Assembly (NCBI GenBank): GCA_037903475.1 | Contig: JBAJFG010000180.1 | Coordinates: 1 to 64,000 of the forward strand | Origin: Ancylostoma caninum | Taxonomy: Eukaryota; Nematoda; Chromadorea; Rhabditida; Ancylostomatidae | DNA: 64,000 nucleotides | Direction of reading: 5' to 3' | In this document: piece after piece, positions 21,846 through 31,900 of the stretch | Position numbering within the stretch: the first letter of the stretch is position 1 | Layout: each line of letters starts with the position of its first letter | Notes under the pieces: model-generated | What the model was told of the DNA's origin: nothing | Seen by the model: only the letters and a program-made list of their open reading frames with translations | The model's database searches: none | Position numbers and translations under genes: made by a program

Positions 21846-23182
21846 CAGGGAACTCCAAACGGCCGTGTGCAAGGGGTGGGACCGCAGTGCGGCATGGCAC
21901 TCGGATCGTTTGCTGCTGGCAGAAGTAGACAATCAGGGCCACATGCGGAATCTCTGTAGGAGTGTTTATACTTTTTCGCGACGCGACGGCGTCGCGGCGA
22001 CGGCCACGACACGCGCGACGCGATGGGTAGCGAAGCCGTCGCGTCGCTCCGTCACGCCATGCTGAACGTCGCAAATTTAGGTACCCACACAAAATTACAT
22101 GCACACCCCGATTTAGCGGGGATTTTGAGTTTCTACGAACTGTTTTGAACCTCATTTTACCATTTGTGGCCTGGAATGTTCAGAAAACAGTTCTCAGCGA
22201 TTTTCAGTGGTGATCTTTGCGATGGCTGCAATTTTGCACAGTGTTCTTCGCCAAAGATGTTTGTTTCCAGGATATGGAAGAGGGTTTTCTCATTTATGTG
22301 TTCAGATATTTTTTTTTGCATTCGAGTTATCAGAATGTTTTTCCTCTATGCATACATTGTTGTAGTCCCGTGCTTCGACGCGTTGTGTTTTCCCCGTTCA
22401 TGTGTGTTCTAGTAGTACTGCCAGGGATTTCTTTTGAGGTATACGTTCTTCTAGTGTCTCGATTTGATGTTTTCTGGATGTGTGAGTTTCTGATCAAGTT
22501 AAGAGTTTCGTTTCACTAAGTCACGTTCTAGCCCCGGGCTTTTGATCTTCTCCAATCTTTCACTGATTAGACGTGTTATTTTGTGATTTGGGGGTGGGGG
22601 TCTTGAACGGATTTCACCGCAAAACTACACCGGAATGTCAAAAATCATAAGTGTAGGAGCACAGGACTACACCTTACATTCACCTATGAATCACTAACGC
22701 TGTTCTGAAGCACCTTTACAACAATGTCTATGTGAAAGGGAAACGATTCCGATAGCTCAAATTCAAAAGAAAATACCTATATCAATATATGGATGTAACG
22801 TCTATACCTACATTGTGTTCTTCCACAGCTCGGCTGGCAAGTTGTAAGTGATAAGCTCTCGTAAACAGCAGGCAACTTTAGGAACTTAAAAAGCTCGCAA
22901 TATCACTACCTAAAACGAACACGACGCGTCCAAGTTCGTTTACGTTCACATCTCCAACTGAATTCGTCTTATTCCATAGGCAGGGTCAAGCGTCTGATGG
23001 GAATTTCCCATGAGGGGGTCGTATGGGAGGGGGCTGGGAAGGGGGGGGGGGGTCGTATTGGAGAGGTGTGCGTGGGGTACGTAGAGGGGTGCCTTGACCA
23101 TTGAATGTAAATTCATGATTTTTTTTTATGACATGACAAATGACGTTCCGCCCAAGAACGACCACGTCATATCGAGTTAAAG

Positions 23183-23253
23183 CAGGATGGTTGGCAGCGT
23201 ATGAGAGAAGTCCCGTCAGCGCACTCACAGGTTCGATCCCCTGCGCCTTCCAT
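23183..23253 (+). ncRNA. tRNA-like module with A- and B-box-like motifs
   Basis: GGTTGGCAGCGTATG (A-box-like) lies about 40 bp before GGTTCGATCCCC (B box, 23230-23241). A short stretch ending TTCCA follows, then AAATTTTTGCA. It does not fold into a credible complete tRNA by eye. It is more likely a tRNA-derived SINE remnant or Pol III promoter-like unit than a functional tRNA gene. Confidence 0.35.
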
Positions 23254-24222
23254 AAATTTTTGCATGGGTCGGAATCGCTTCAGAACCAAATGTGGAGTAA
23301 AGGGGGTGGAAATGTTTAAAAAATAGAGTGTGGGTAGCGAGATCAATCGATTGCACATGCGAGGATTCGCGTGCAGGGCCCGTCAGAACGTGGAAAAGTA
23401 GGGTGACCTAGACCTCGTGCTGAAGTCCTCTGACTCGAAATCAGCAAATGCTTTTCTACGTATTCATAGAGAACGACCAGCTCTACATTTTGCCAGAGTT
23501 TTCGTTTTCTAGAGCTTCATATGCTTTTGGGAGCTCGATGGGAAATTTTTCAATTTTTTGGGTCTCCGAGGGGAAATTTCCCATCTAACTCACGCAAGCA
23601 GGAGCAATTATTGGGGTGCGATAATGGGGATGAAGAATCAATGCTTGGAGCTCTGTTACGTAAAGGTAGTGAAATGTCGGTAAAAGGCAAACTCTTTTCA
23701 TGGGAGTTGAAGGAGTGAGAATCTCGCAATTTGAACAGATGGTGAAAATGGAGTAATTCTGTTTGGGAAATCACTGAGCAGCAGTTTGCAGATATCACGA
23801 AAACTTTTCTTTTATGAGTTTTATTTGAGGAAATTTCCCACTTGAGTACAGAATCTGGCTCCACGAAGTTCGCTCGTTTTCCCGCCATTTAGATGGGAAA
23901 TCGTTGGGAAATTCGCCAAAATTCCCATCGATTTCCCATCGAGCTCCCAAAAACATATGAAGGTCTAGAAAATTGAAACTCTGGCAAAAGATAGAGCTGA
24001 TCGTCCTATAAGGACAGATGGAAAAACATTCGCTGATTTTGAGTCAGAGAACTTCAGTGCGAGGTCCAAGTAACCCTAGTTTTCCATAAACTTGCGCCCA
24101 TTGTAGGCGAATTCTCGCATGTGTTATCGATCGATTTCACTTCTCTCACTTCATTTTCAAGCCTTTGAATCCTCTATAATCCACACTAAATCCTGAACGG
24201 TTCCAACCTGTGCAAAAATTTT

Positions 24223-24300
24223 TTGGAGACGCCGGGAATCGAACCCGTGGGCGCGCAAATGCCAACGCTGAAACCGATTCCTCGCATACGCTGCCAATCA
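24223..24300 (-). ncRNA. tRNA-like module, reversed copy
   Basis: On the - strand: ATTGGCAGCGTATGCG, then GGGTTCGATTCCCGGCGTC, TCCA and AAAAATTTTTGCA. Same architecture as the module at 23183, within the opposite arm of the inverted repeat. Confidence 0.35.
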
Positions 24301-25133
24301 GTCCTGTTTTGAGACGTAATGACATGATTATTCCTGCTGGCAGTCCGGTCCGATCGGATAAGGAAGGATTCGAAAGACCTCAAGGTTGTTTTAGTTCCAA
24401 TTTTGGGTTTTTAATGTGTTTCTTCTATGTGTTCTTCCTTGAAACTGTTCAGTGTTTCTGTGTACAGAGAAAACATGCAGGAGCAGAACGGGGGGGGGGG
24501 GTCGTGAAAAGGTGGGGGTTGGACGAGGGAATAGGGGGGGGTCGTATTGAGGGTCGGTTTTTCCCATCGTCATGCTTGACCCTGTCCATAGGTTTTGGGC
24601 CAAACCACTCGAAAAACTATGGAACAGTGGCCAACTCCAGTGCGCAACATCTGCGAAACGTCGCGTCTGCTAGCAGGCGCGACGCGAATTCGTCCCATCG
24701 CGTCGTTTTTCAAGAAAAAGTATAAACAGGGCGCGAGGTCGCCCAGCGACGTCGCGTCGCGATGGGAAACGCCAACTACCACATCGCGACCATTGTTTGC
24801 GCATGCATCCACTCGGGACCCATCGCATTTGAACAGTTTGCTGGGACTTCCACACCGTTTGGAGTACCCTGTAAGTGTTCACTCTTGCCTGCGTCGAAAT
24901 CTGTGCCTATTTCATGCGTGCTAGCAATGTCATCTCTCATTATAAACTTATGAGGCATTAATTGCACCTAAAATCCTTCTCCAAATCTTTGCAGAAACAA
25001 AATCAGCGAGGGCCGCACAGAACGAGATCAGACTCTGCCTTTGAGCTCGTGAAAAGACTAAACAATACCTCCATCAAACCCAGGCCTTGTGCTCATGGTT
25101 TTTATTTTTCATCGGTGGAATTTTGTTTTTGTG

Positions 25134-26972
25134 TTAGCACATTCTTCTTCTTTTCTTCTTCTTCTTCTTGCTCCTCTTCTTTTCTTCTTCTTCTTCTTCT
25201 TCTTGCTCTTCTTCTTCTTCTTATTGCTCTTCTTCTTCTTCTTGCTCTTCTTTTTCTTCTTCTTGCTCTTCTTATTCTTGCTCTTCTTCTTCTTCTTGCT
25301 CTTCTTCTTCTTCTTGCTCTTCTTCTTCTTCTTGCTCTTCTTCTTCTTCTTCTTGCTCTTCTTCTTCTTCTTCTTGCTCTTCTTTTTCTTCTTCTTGCTC
25401 TTCTTCTTCTTGCTCTTCTTCTTCTTCTTCTTGCTCTTCTTCTTCTTCTTGCTCTTCTTCTTCTTCTTCTTCTTGCTCTTCTTCTTCTTCTTGCTCTCCT
25501 TCTTCTTCTTCTTGCTCTTCTTCTTGCTCTTCTTCTTCTTCTTGCTCTTCTTCTTCTTCTTGCTCTTCTTCTTCTTCTTGCTCTTCTTCTTGCTCTTCTT
25601 CTTCTTGCTCTTCTTCTTCTTGCTCTTCTTCTTCTTCTTGCTCTTCTTCTTCTTCTTGCTCTTCTTCTTGCTCTTGCTCCTCTTCTTGCTCTTGCTCTTC
25701 TTCTTGCTCTTCTTCTTCTTGCTCTTCTTCTTTTTCTTGCTCTTCTTCTTGCTCTTCTTCTTCTTGCTCTTGTTCTTGCTCTTCTTCTTCTTGCTCTTCT
25801 TCTTCTTCTTGCTCTTCTTCTTGCTCTTCTTCTTCTTCTTGCTCTTCTTCTTCTTGCTCTTCTTCTTCTTCTTGCTCTTCTTCTTGCTCTTCTTCTTCTT
25901 CTTCTTGCTCTTCTTCTTCTTGCTCTTCTTCTTCTTCTTGCTCTTCTTCTTCTTCTTGCTCTGCTCTTCTTCTTGCTCTTCTTCTTCTTGCTCTTCTTCT
26001 TCTTCTTCTTGCTCTTCTTCTTCTTCTTCTTGCTCTTCTTCTTCTTGCTCTTCTTCTTCTTCTTGCTCTTCTTCTTCTTCTTGCTCTTCTTCTTCTTCTT
26101 GCTCTTGCTCTTCTTTTTGCTCTTGCTCTTCTTCTTGCTCTTCTTCTTCATCTTGCTCTTCTTCTTCTTCTTGCTCTTCTTCTTCTTGCTCTTCTTCTTC
26201 TTGCTCTTCTTCTTCTTGCTCTTCTTCTTCTTCATCTTGCTCTTCTTCTTCTTCTTGCTCTTTTTCTTCTTCTTGCTCTTCTTCTTCTTCTTGCTCTTCT
26301 TCTTGCTCTTCTTCTTCTTCTTCTTCTTGCTCTCCTTCTTCTTTTTGCTCTCCTTCTTCTTTTTGCTCTTCTTCTTGCTCTTCTTCTTCTTCTTGCTCTT
26401 CTTCTTCTTCTTGCTCTTCTTCTTCTTCTTCTTGCTCTTCTTCTTCTTCTTCTTGCTCTTCTTCTTCTTCTTCTTGCTCTTCTTCTTGCTCTTGCTCTTC
26501 TTCTTGCTCTTCTTCTTCTTCTTGCTCTTGTTCTTGCTCTTCTTCTTGCTCTTCTTCTTCTTGCTCTTCTTCTTCTTGCTCTTCTTCTTCTTCTTGCTCT
26601 TCTTCTTCTTCTTGCTTTTCTTCTTGCTCTTCTTCTTGCTCTTGCTCTTCTTCTTCTTCTTGCTCTTCTTCTTGCTCTTGCTCTTCTTCTTGCTCTTGCT
26701 CTTCTTCTTCTTCTTGCTCTTGCTCTTCTTCTTGCTCTTGCTCTTCTTCTTCTTCTTGCTCTTGCTCTTCTTCTTGCTCTTGCTCTTCTTCTTCTTCTTG
26801 CTCTTCTTCTTCTTCTTGCTCTCCTTCTTCTTCTTCTTCTTCTTGCTCTTCTTCTACTTCTTGCTCTTCTTCTTCTTCTTGCTCTTCTTCTTCTTATTGC
26901 TCTTCTCCTTCTTCTTGCTCTTCTTCTTCTTGCTCTTCTTCTTCTTCTTGCTCTTCTTCTTCTTCTTGCTCT
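25134..26972. repeat. Left (CTT)n/GCT triplet array
   Basis: About 1.84 kb of near-pure pyrimidine on the + strand: runs of CTT interrupted by GCT, giving units of 6 to 21 bp, nearly always multiples of three. Because the period is three, long open frames arise on both strands (Ser/Cys, Leu/Ala, Phe/Leu, or Lys/Ser/Arg); I do not regard them as genes. Rare variants (CTCCTTC, TTTTTC, TTCATC, TTGTTC) occur in the same order as in the right array. It abuts the 3' end of the BEL/Pao LTR. Confidence 0.9.
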
Positions 26973-26973
26973 T

Positions 26974-27447
26974 TGTGGAAGATATTGAGCTGCTCGCCTT
27001 CACCCAAGTTTTGGATGGCCACGCGGATATTGTGCTCTTAAGAATAATAGCAAATAATAAATTTATTGCAGTAATAGCAAATAACAATATTTATTGTAGT
27101 ATATACAAAGGGTCAGACCTATTGAATAGTTCCACGCTATTGACGCGGAGAACTGTGGTAGGGAATCTCGGACGTATTGCTGATGATAACTTGAAGAAGC
27201 GCACACTCTTGTGCTGTAGAGTGCGGCGTACTGACGATACAAGCGGAAGAGGTCGTACGGTCGAAGCCGCCGCGATGCGGCTGCAGGTGCTTACATAGGC
27301 GTCGTGGCAAGGAGGCATTCACAGTATTCTAAACATATCAAGATAAATCTCAGACTAATTCGCATTGTTTATAAATAATTGGATAAGATAGAAAAATGTT
27401 TTCTCACCATGTTAAAGCTATTGATTACATATTGTAGCGGAGCTATA
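26974..27447 (-). repeat. 3' LTR of BEL/Pao element 1
   Basis: The end is fixed by the match to the 5' LTR remnant and by the terminal CTTCCACA. The other boundary is estimated: the extra ORF stops at 27459 and a CCGGGAG tract ends at 27448, the same tract that precedes the LTR of the second BEL/Pao element. A TGTAATC start at 27429 is an alternative. Two AATAAA signals on the - strand (near 27090 and 27065) fit polyadenylation. Confidence 0.65.
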
Positions 27448-27458
27448 CTCCCGGCACC

Positions 27459-28751
27459 TCAGAGATTGCTCAGTTGTCTCTTGATCTCGTGAACACGCTC
27501 CCGTATCTTGCCTCCCGAGTTCGGGATATTGCATAGTGCCCGATGGTGTCCGCCATCATTGGGTATGAGAAACCGCAGAATGGTGTTTTCCGCAACAGAG
27601 CAGTACCAGCATTTTTTCTTCTTGCTCCAGCATTCCCTCCGTGGATCACACCGCTCTAGGCAATGCGGGCATAGCCCTTGCTCGCGCACAAAATACCATC
27701 TGTCATCGCCGTCCGTGATGTGTGGGCAGGAATCTGAGTAGTGCAGCCCATTCTGACCGCAAAAAGTGCATCGTATGTGGGGGGCGACACCCATAGACGA
27801 TTCCCCGATCTTGCGTTTCGGGAGGAGATTGAGCCCGTAGAGGAGGTTATTGAGGTCCCTCCGCAATTGTTCTTCCTCATTCTTCGCCGGTTCCTGCAAC
27901 AGATCAGAACAGAGGCGAGTTTGTTTTGGAGGGACAGGCGTAGGTTCTTCTTCTTCTTTCTCGCTATTGTAGCTTCCGTGGTCAGAAACCTCTTCCTCCT
28001 CTACCGTATTGTGCTCTACCAGCCAAGCCATGTATTCGTCATCAGTGAGAGGCACCCTATTGTCCGTGCCAGGGCTATCTTCCTTACCCCTATCCTCTGA
28101 TGGTTCCTCAGATGGTCCTGATGCTTCCTTTTTAGGCTCCTCTATTGTGGTGGTTTCCGTTGTCGCTGTCACTTCATGTTCTGGGGAAGGTTCTATTGTG
28201 TCCTCTAGTGGGTCCTGCTGCGGCGTCGAAGGGGCAAAGGTCTTCACTTTTTGGTCCATTGTTCTGATCATGCTCTTGAGGTCTTGCATGCATGTCGTCT
28301 CCATATTGACCAGCCCTTCGAGGCGGTTAAGCTCTTGCTGCATCTCCTCGATATTGTTGTCCAATTTCTTCAAGGTTTTGATCACCTTTTCCTTGATGTT
28401 GTCCTCTTTGAGGTCCGTCAGCTGAGACTTGGGTTTACCCTGAATAGTATCATATTGCAGCCGGGACTGGAGCAGGAGGAACCTTTCCGTGAAGCGCATA
28501 AGTGACTCTCGCGCTATCGTTGCGTCCCTGATCATCTTACAAAGTTGGAGCGCTTGTGCTCCAGCTCCGGCCTCTGACGAAGTGTGCACCATGAGATGGT
28601 GAGTCCAGGAAGCGTCGATTGCTCCGGCCAACCGAATGCGACGAATGATATTGTCGATCGCACTAGTGATCTCCGACTCTATTGTTTTCCTTGTTGCCTT
28701 ATGGAGAGTTGCCAACTTTTCCAGTTCTTGGGGATATTCGTTCCTTGCCAT
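27459..28751 (-). CDS. Extra ORF of BEL/Pao element 1: coiled-coil, acidic linker, Cys/His zinc-binding C-terminus
   Basis: A 430-codon intact frame between the polyprotein and the 3' LTR, where simple BEL/Pao elements have no gene. Residues 1-190 are predicted helical with heptad-like stretches (EEMQQELNRLEGLVNMET). Residues 190-290 are strongly acidic and Pro/Thr/Glu-rich. Residues 325-400 hold Cys/His clusters: CTFCGQNGLHYSDSC (CX2CX5HX4C), CPHCLERCDPRREC and a CWYC unit closed by a distant HHRALC. This layout recalls a nucleocapsid but differs from the knuckles in the same element's gag. An acceptor-like TCTTCTCCAG lies about 20 bp upstream of the ATG, so a spliced subgenomic mRNA is plausible. 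Function unknown; RNA binding or a regulatory role is inference. Confidence 0.75.
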   Translation of the reverse strand: MARNEYPQELEKLATLHKATRKTIESEITSAIDNIIRRIRLAGAIDASWTHHLMVHTSSEAGAGAQALQLCKMIRDATIARESLMRFTERFLLLQSRLQYDTIQGKPKSQLTDLKEDNIKEKVIKTLKKLDNNIEEMQQELNRLEGLVNMETTCMQDLKSMIRTMDQKVKTFAPSTPQQDPLEDTIEPSPEHEVTATTETTTIEEPKKEASGPSEEPSEDRGKEDSPGTDNRVPLTDDEYMAWLVEHNTVEEEEVSDHGSYNSEKEEEEPTPVPPKQTRLCSDLLQEPAKNEEEQLRRDLNNLLYGLNLLPKRKIGESSMGVAPHIRCTFCGQNGLHYSDSCPHITDGDDRWYFVREQGLCPHCLERCDPRRECWSKKKKCWYCSVAENTILRFLIPNDGGHHRALCNIPNSGGKIRERVHEIKRQLSNL

Positions 28752-28969
28752 TGCGCTGAGCGTGTTGAGGCTGGAGAAGAGATCTATGAGCGGCGGTTAC
28801 CAGCGCGAGAGAAAAAAAAATAGGTGGAAAAACTAACGATATTGTGTTGAAAATATTGAAGGTATTGAATCAGGTATTGTTGCTTGACGTGCAAACGAGT
28901 GACCTATAATGTAACCTCTATGTCCCTTGTTAAAAATCACCAAATAACTACTGCAACGGGGGTCAAAAT

Positions 28970-31900
28970 CTAATGCTGCTTACGATGTGTTACGGATACC
29001 AATCGAGAATACACCAGGCATATACTTTGTGCGAGAAATGTTATTGTTCCAAGAACGGATTTGAAGATGAAAATAACGAATTTGGAAAGCAGTTTTACCC
29101 CATATGTGGAGAGAAACACATAAGTTACTGCTACCATTATGAGTACGGTTACAATTGCCACTGCTAATGTTTTATACCACTGGAAAAAGATTGTGTAGAT
29201 ATGAAAAAAATCAGGCCACGAGAGTGATGCAAAAGTCATGGATTCTCCTTCAAGCCATTGCTCAATAAGTCCCTGTGCAGAACCAGTGAACTTGAGAATT
29301 CCGCCTAGTTCAAATGACGATGTTATTTTCCCGCATGAAACCGTACAGAGAAGGTGGATCCTGGCTTGTGAAAGACTAAAGCGCAACGTGGATTCAATTC
29401 CAGTGGTATTGCATGGTAGTGTAAATGTAGTAGAACCGCATACTACCTCTGCTTGCATATTGTCTAGGGAAGATATACAAAGTACGTGAGCATTTCCCCC
29501 TTTAGCACAATTGTAACATCCTGTGATCTCTCCCGCTTGGATCTTACATATTGCATCGTCGACTAAGATCTCAGTCCGAAGCGTATCTTGAAAAGATAAA
29601 ATGATTTCGGATGTGACCATACCTGACACAATCGCTTGAACTTTTTTCAGCGGGTCTTGCTGGAAGGATATTGACGGAAAAATCGCAGGCAACTGGTTCG
29701 ATAGACTCCTAAACCATTTTCCTATAGGAAAGTTCTTACATTTGCAATTGGCTTTTGTTTCTGCAGGGAGGCACACACAGTCGTCAAATACCTCACATGC
29801 TAAGTTTCGTGCATTGGTAAGGTTCGAACATCGTAAAGCGGGCATCATGTTTGGTTTCCAGAGAGCTGTGGTTTTATTGTTCGAGATAAATGGGGTGTTT
29901 AACAGCGGTAGGGGTGGTATCCCGATGCTGGAAAGAGTAATGGTGAATGTACCCCATTTGACAGGCACATTGGGTAGTAAGAACTTGGTTACTGTGTTAG
30001 ATGTTTTCTTCAAACGGTCCAGATGGGTGACTTGTATCTTAGCTGCTTCAGTCCATCTATTGCAGTGGAATAGTTCAAAAATATCGTCGCTTACTGGGAC
30101 CAAATAGATTCTATAGAACAGACAACCCGAACTGGGGTAGAAACAATCGCAACCTAATCCCCCGCATGATTCAACGCAGGCGGTATTGCCGGGATATTGG
30201 TTCCCTATTGCTAACTCCGGGATGAGGCTGGATGCGTTAATGGAGCCACATTTGGTACCGACACAAGAACCGCTATGCGGACAACGTTTGCTGTCTATCA
30301 CCTTGTGTACGGTATCTCTTGTGAAAAGATCTGTTATGGGTTCGCATGTCAGCACGAGTGAGTTCCACTGCAGGTGAATCTCATGAACTGCAGTATTGTT
30401 TTGCGACAAGCGGAGACATGCTTCGCGCTTGAACGGGTTAATTTTGAAGACCTCCGAAACCTGGACTTGGCAAGTCATTTCTGAACCTTTCGTACATATT
30501 GTGGAGTAGTGTGTGAACAGGTTAATCTGCTGGCATTGCTGAGTCAGTGGGATCAAGAATACTATCGCTATGATTTCTGCAATTCTTCTTCGCGAAAATT
30601 GTCCTCTGTTGGTACTCCTTTTAAGACGCCAGCAATGGCGAATGGCATATCGCACTATTGCCCACAATATGCGTCCCGCGACTCTTAGTGGCTTACCTAG
30701 CACTAGTGGCACATACAAGAAGACGTAGCAGCCCGTTATAAAGCAATACAATAGTATTGCGGTGGCGAATATTGCATGTTTAGGCCAACATTCAGGATTT
30801 AGGATATTGGCGGAACAGAAGGTACACCGTATTGACTGACAAAATGGACTGGGAGGGCAAGTAGTTTCAATGGTGTTCACTGAAGTTTCTTCGGAGTATT
30901 TCCATCGCACCCGATGCTCATGTAATACGATTTCTGGCGGGAGGGCGATGGTTTCATTGAGTTGTGGAGTTTCTAGTTGAACGCAGTAGTGCTCCGCGCA
31001 TATCTCATAGGGCATCTGATCCGGTGATACGAGATGAACCCCTCCTGGTATGCATTGCATGAGACGTATTGACGCTTTAGGTTGTTCTGACGTTGTCGTG
31101 CCGACGAAACATGAAAGAAGAAGAACAATCGTGATTTGTAACAGCGCTGCTATGGAGAACAGACTCCGTGAAGAACCCGGAGATGTCGTGTCTAAATCCT
31201 CTTCTTCAGAGTAGTCGACATGTCTCCTTTTACGAAGGTTATATCGTGCATGAGGTTGCAGTTCCAGCTGATCTGCTATAGCGCCTGTTTCCTTCTGAGC
31301 AGCTGGCGGACGATATTCTGGGGCGTCTCCTTGCCGGTTAGGAGACTGTTCAGAATGTTCCGCTCTTTGAGCAGAATCGTCATCAAGTTCCAATGGTATG
31401 AGAAGGTTGACTGGACGACGTATGAGTCGCTGAGACGGTAAACGTACGACCGCTTCACGAATTGTCCCCCTGGGGTTTGCTATTACTTGATCTATTGTAC
31501 CCATCTTCCAAGAGTGACGAGGCAGTATGGGATCGCTTATCAAAACTAGTGTTCCTTCGGATGGCGGTTGTGCACAACCCTTTTTTCTTGTTACTTGAAG
31601 GGTGTGTTTCTCCCGTAGAGCTGTCAAATATTGTGTTTGCCAGATTGTCCAGAATTTTTCGGTTAGTTGGCAAGAAGTCTCTAGTGCCTTTATAGCTTGT
31701 TGCTTCGTTTGAAGCACCATTAGGTCTTTTGATGGAAAATATTGCGGGTCATCAATTTCTTCCCTTCCTTGTCCTATTGGATGGAAAACGACCAGTTCTT
31801 TCTGGAGAAAGTCAATAGGTCGCAGCACTAGGTCCTTATGAGGTTCGCTCGTGATATATGTCAGTGGTCGTGTATTGAGAAGAGCTTCTATTTCTATCAA

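Larger units (their letters stand above)
23170..24332. repeat. Large inverted repeat inside the hAT-like element
   Basis: About 23170-23600 is repeated in reverse at about 23880-24332. Shared landmarks are TTGGCAGCGTATG, the B-box-like GGTTCGAT, AATTTTTGCA, ATCGATCGATT-like, TTTTGGGAGCTCGATGGGAA and its reverse. The centre near 23740 is unique. The arms carry the tRNA-like modules listed separately. Confidence 0.65.
22981..24584. mobile_element. hAT-like non-autonomous element with 8-bp TSD TCCATAGG
   Basis: The termini CAGGGTCAAGCGT and ATGCTTGACCCTG are imperfect inverted repeats, starting with the CAGGG typical of hAT elements. TCCATAGG is duplicated exactly at 22973-22980 and 24585-24592, an 8-bp duplication characteristic of hAT transposition. 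G-runs followed by GTCGTAT occur near both ends in the same, not inverted, orientation. No transposase frame is present. The interior is itself a large inverted repeat. Confidence 0.8.
21846..24871. mobile_element. TA-flanked palindromic element (CAGGGAACTCCAAACGG family) hosting a hAT insertion
   Basis: Left terminus CAGGGAACTCCAAACGG at 21846 and right terminus CCGTTTGGAGTACCCTG ending at 24871 are both bordered by TA. Each arm also holds GTTTATACTTTTTC (left plus strand, right reversed) next to CG-rich palindromic GCGACGCGA repeats (about 21980-22060 and 24655-24780). The interior is occupied by the hAT-like element at 22981-24584. Without that insertion it would be about 1.4 kb and non-autonomous. 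A second reading is two separate MITEs in opposite orientation. Confidence 0.55.

Noticed and set aside
23183..24300. Functional tRNA genes
   Set aside because: B-box motifs are clear, but acceptor and anticodon stems could not be drawn by eye; the modules sit in transposon arms.
25134..26972. CRISPR-like array
   Set aside because: The repeats are simple triplets without unique spacers, in a eukaryotic context.
24962..27298. 778-codon Leu/Ala/Phe-rich open frame and other long frames over the left triplet array
   Set aside because: They follow automatically from a triplet repeat with units in multiples of three; all phases are open and none resembles a protein family.
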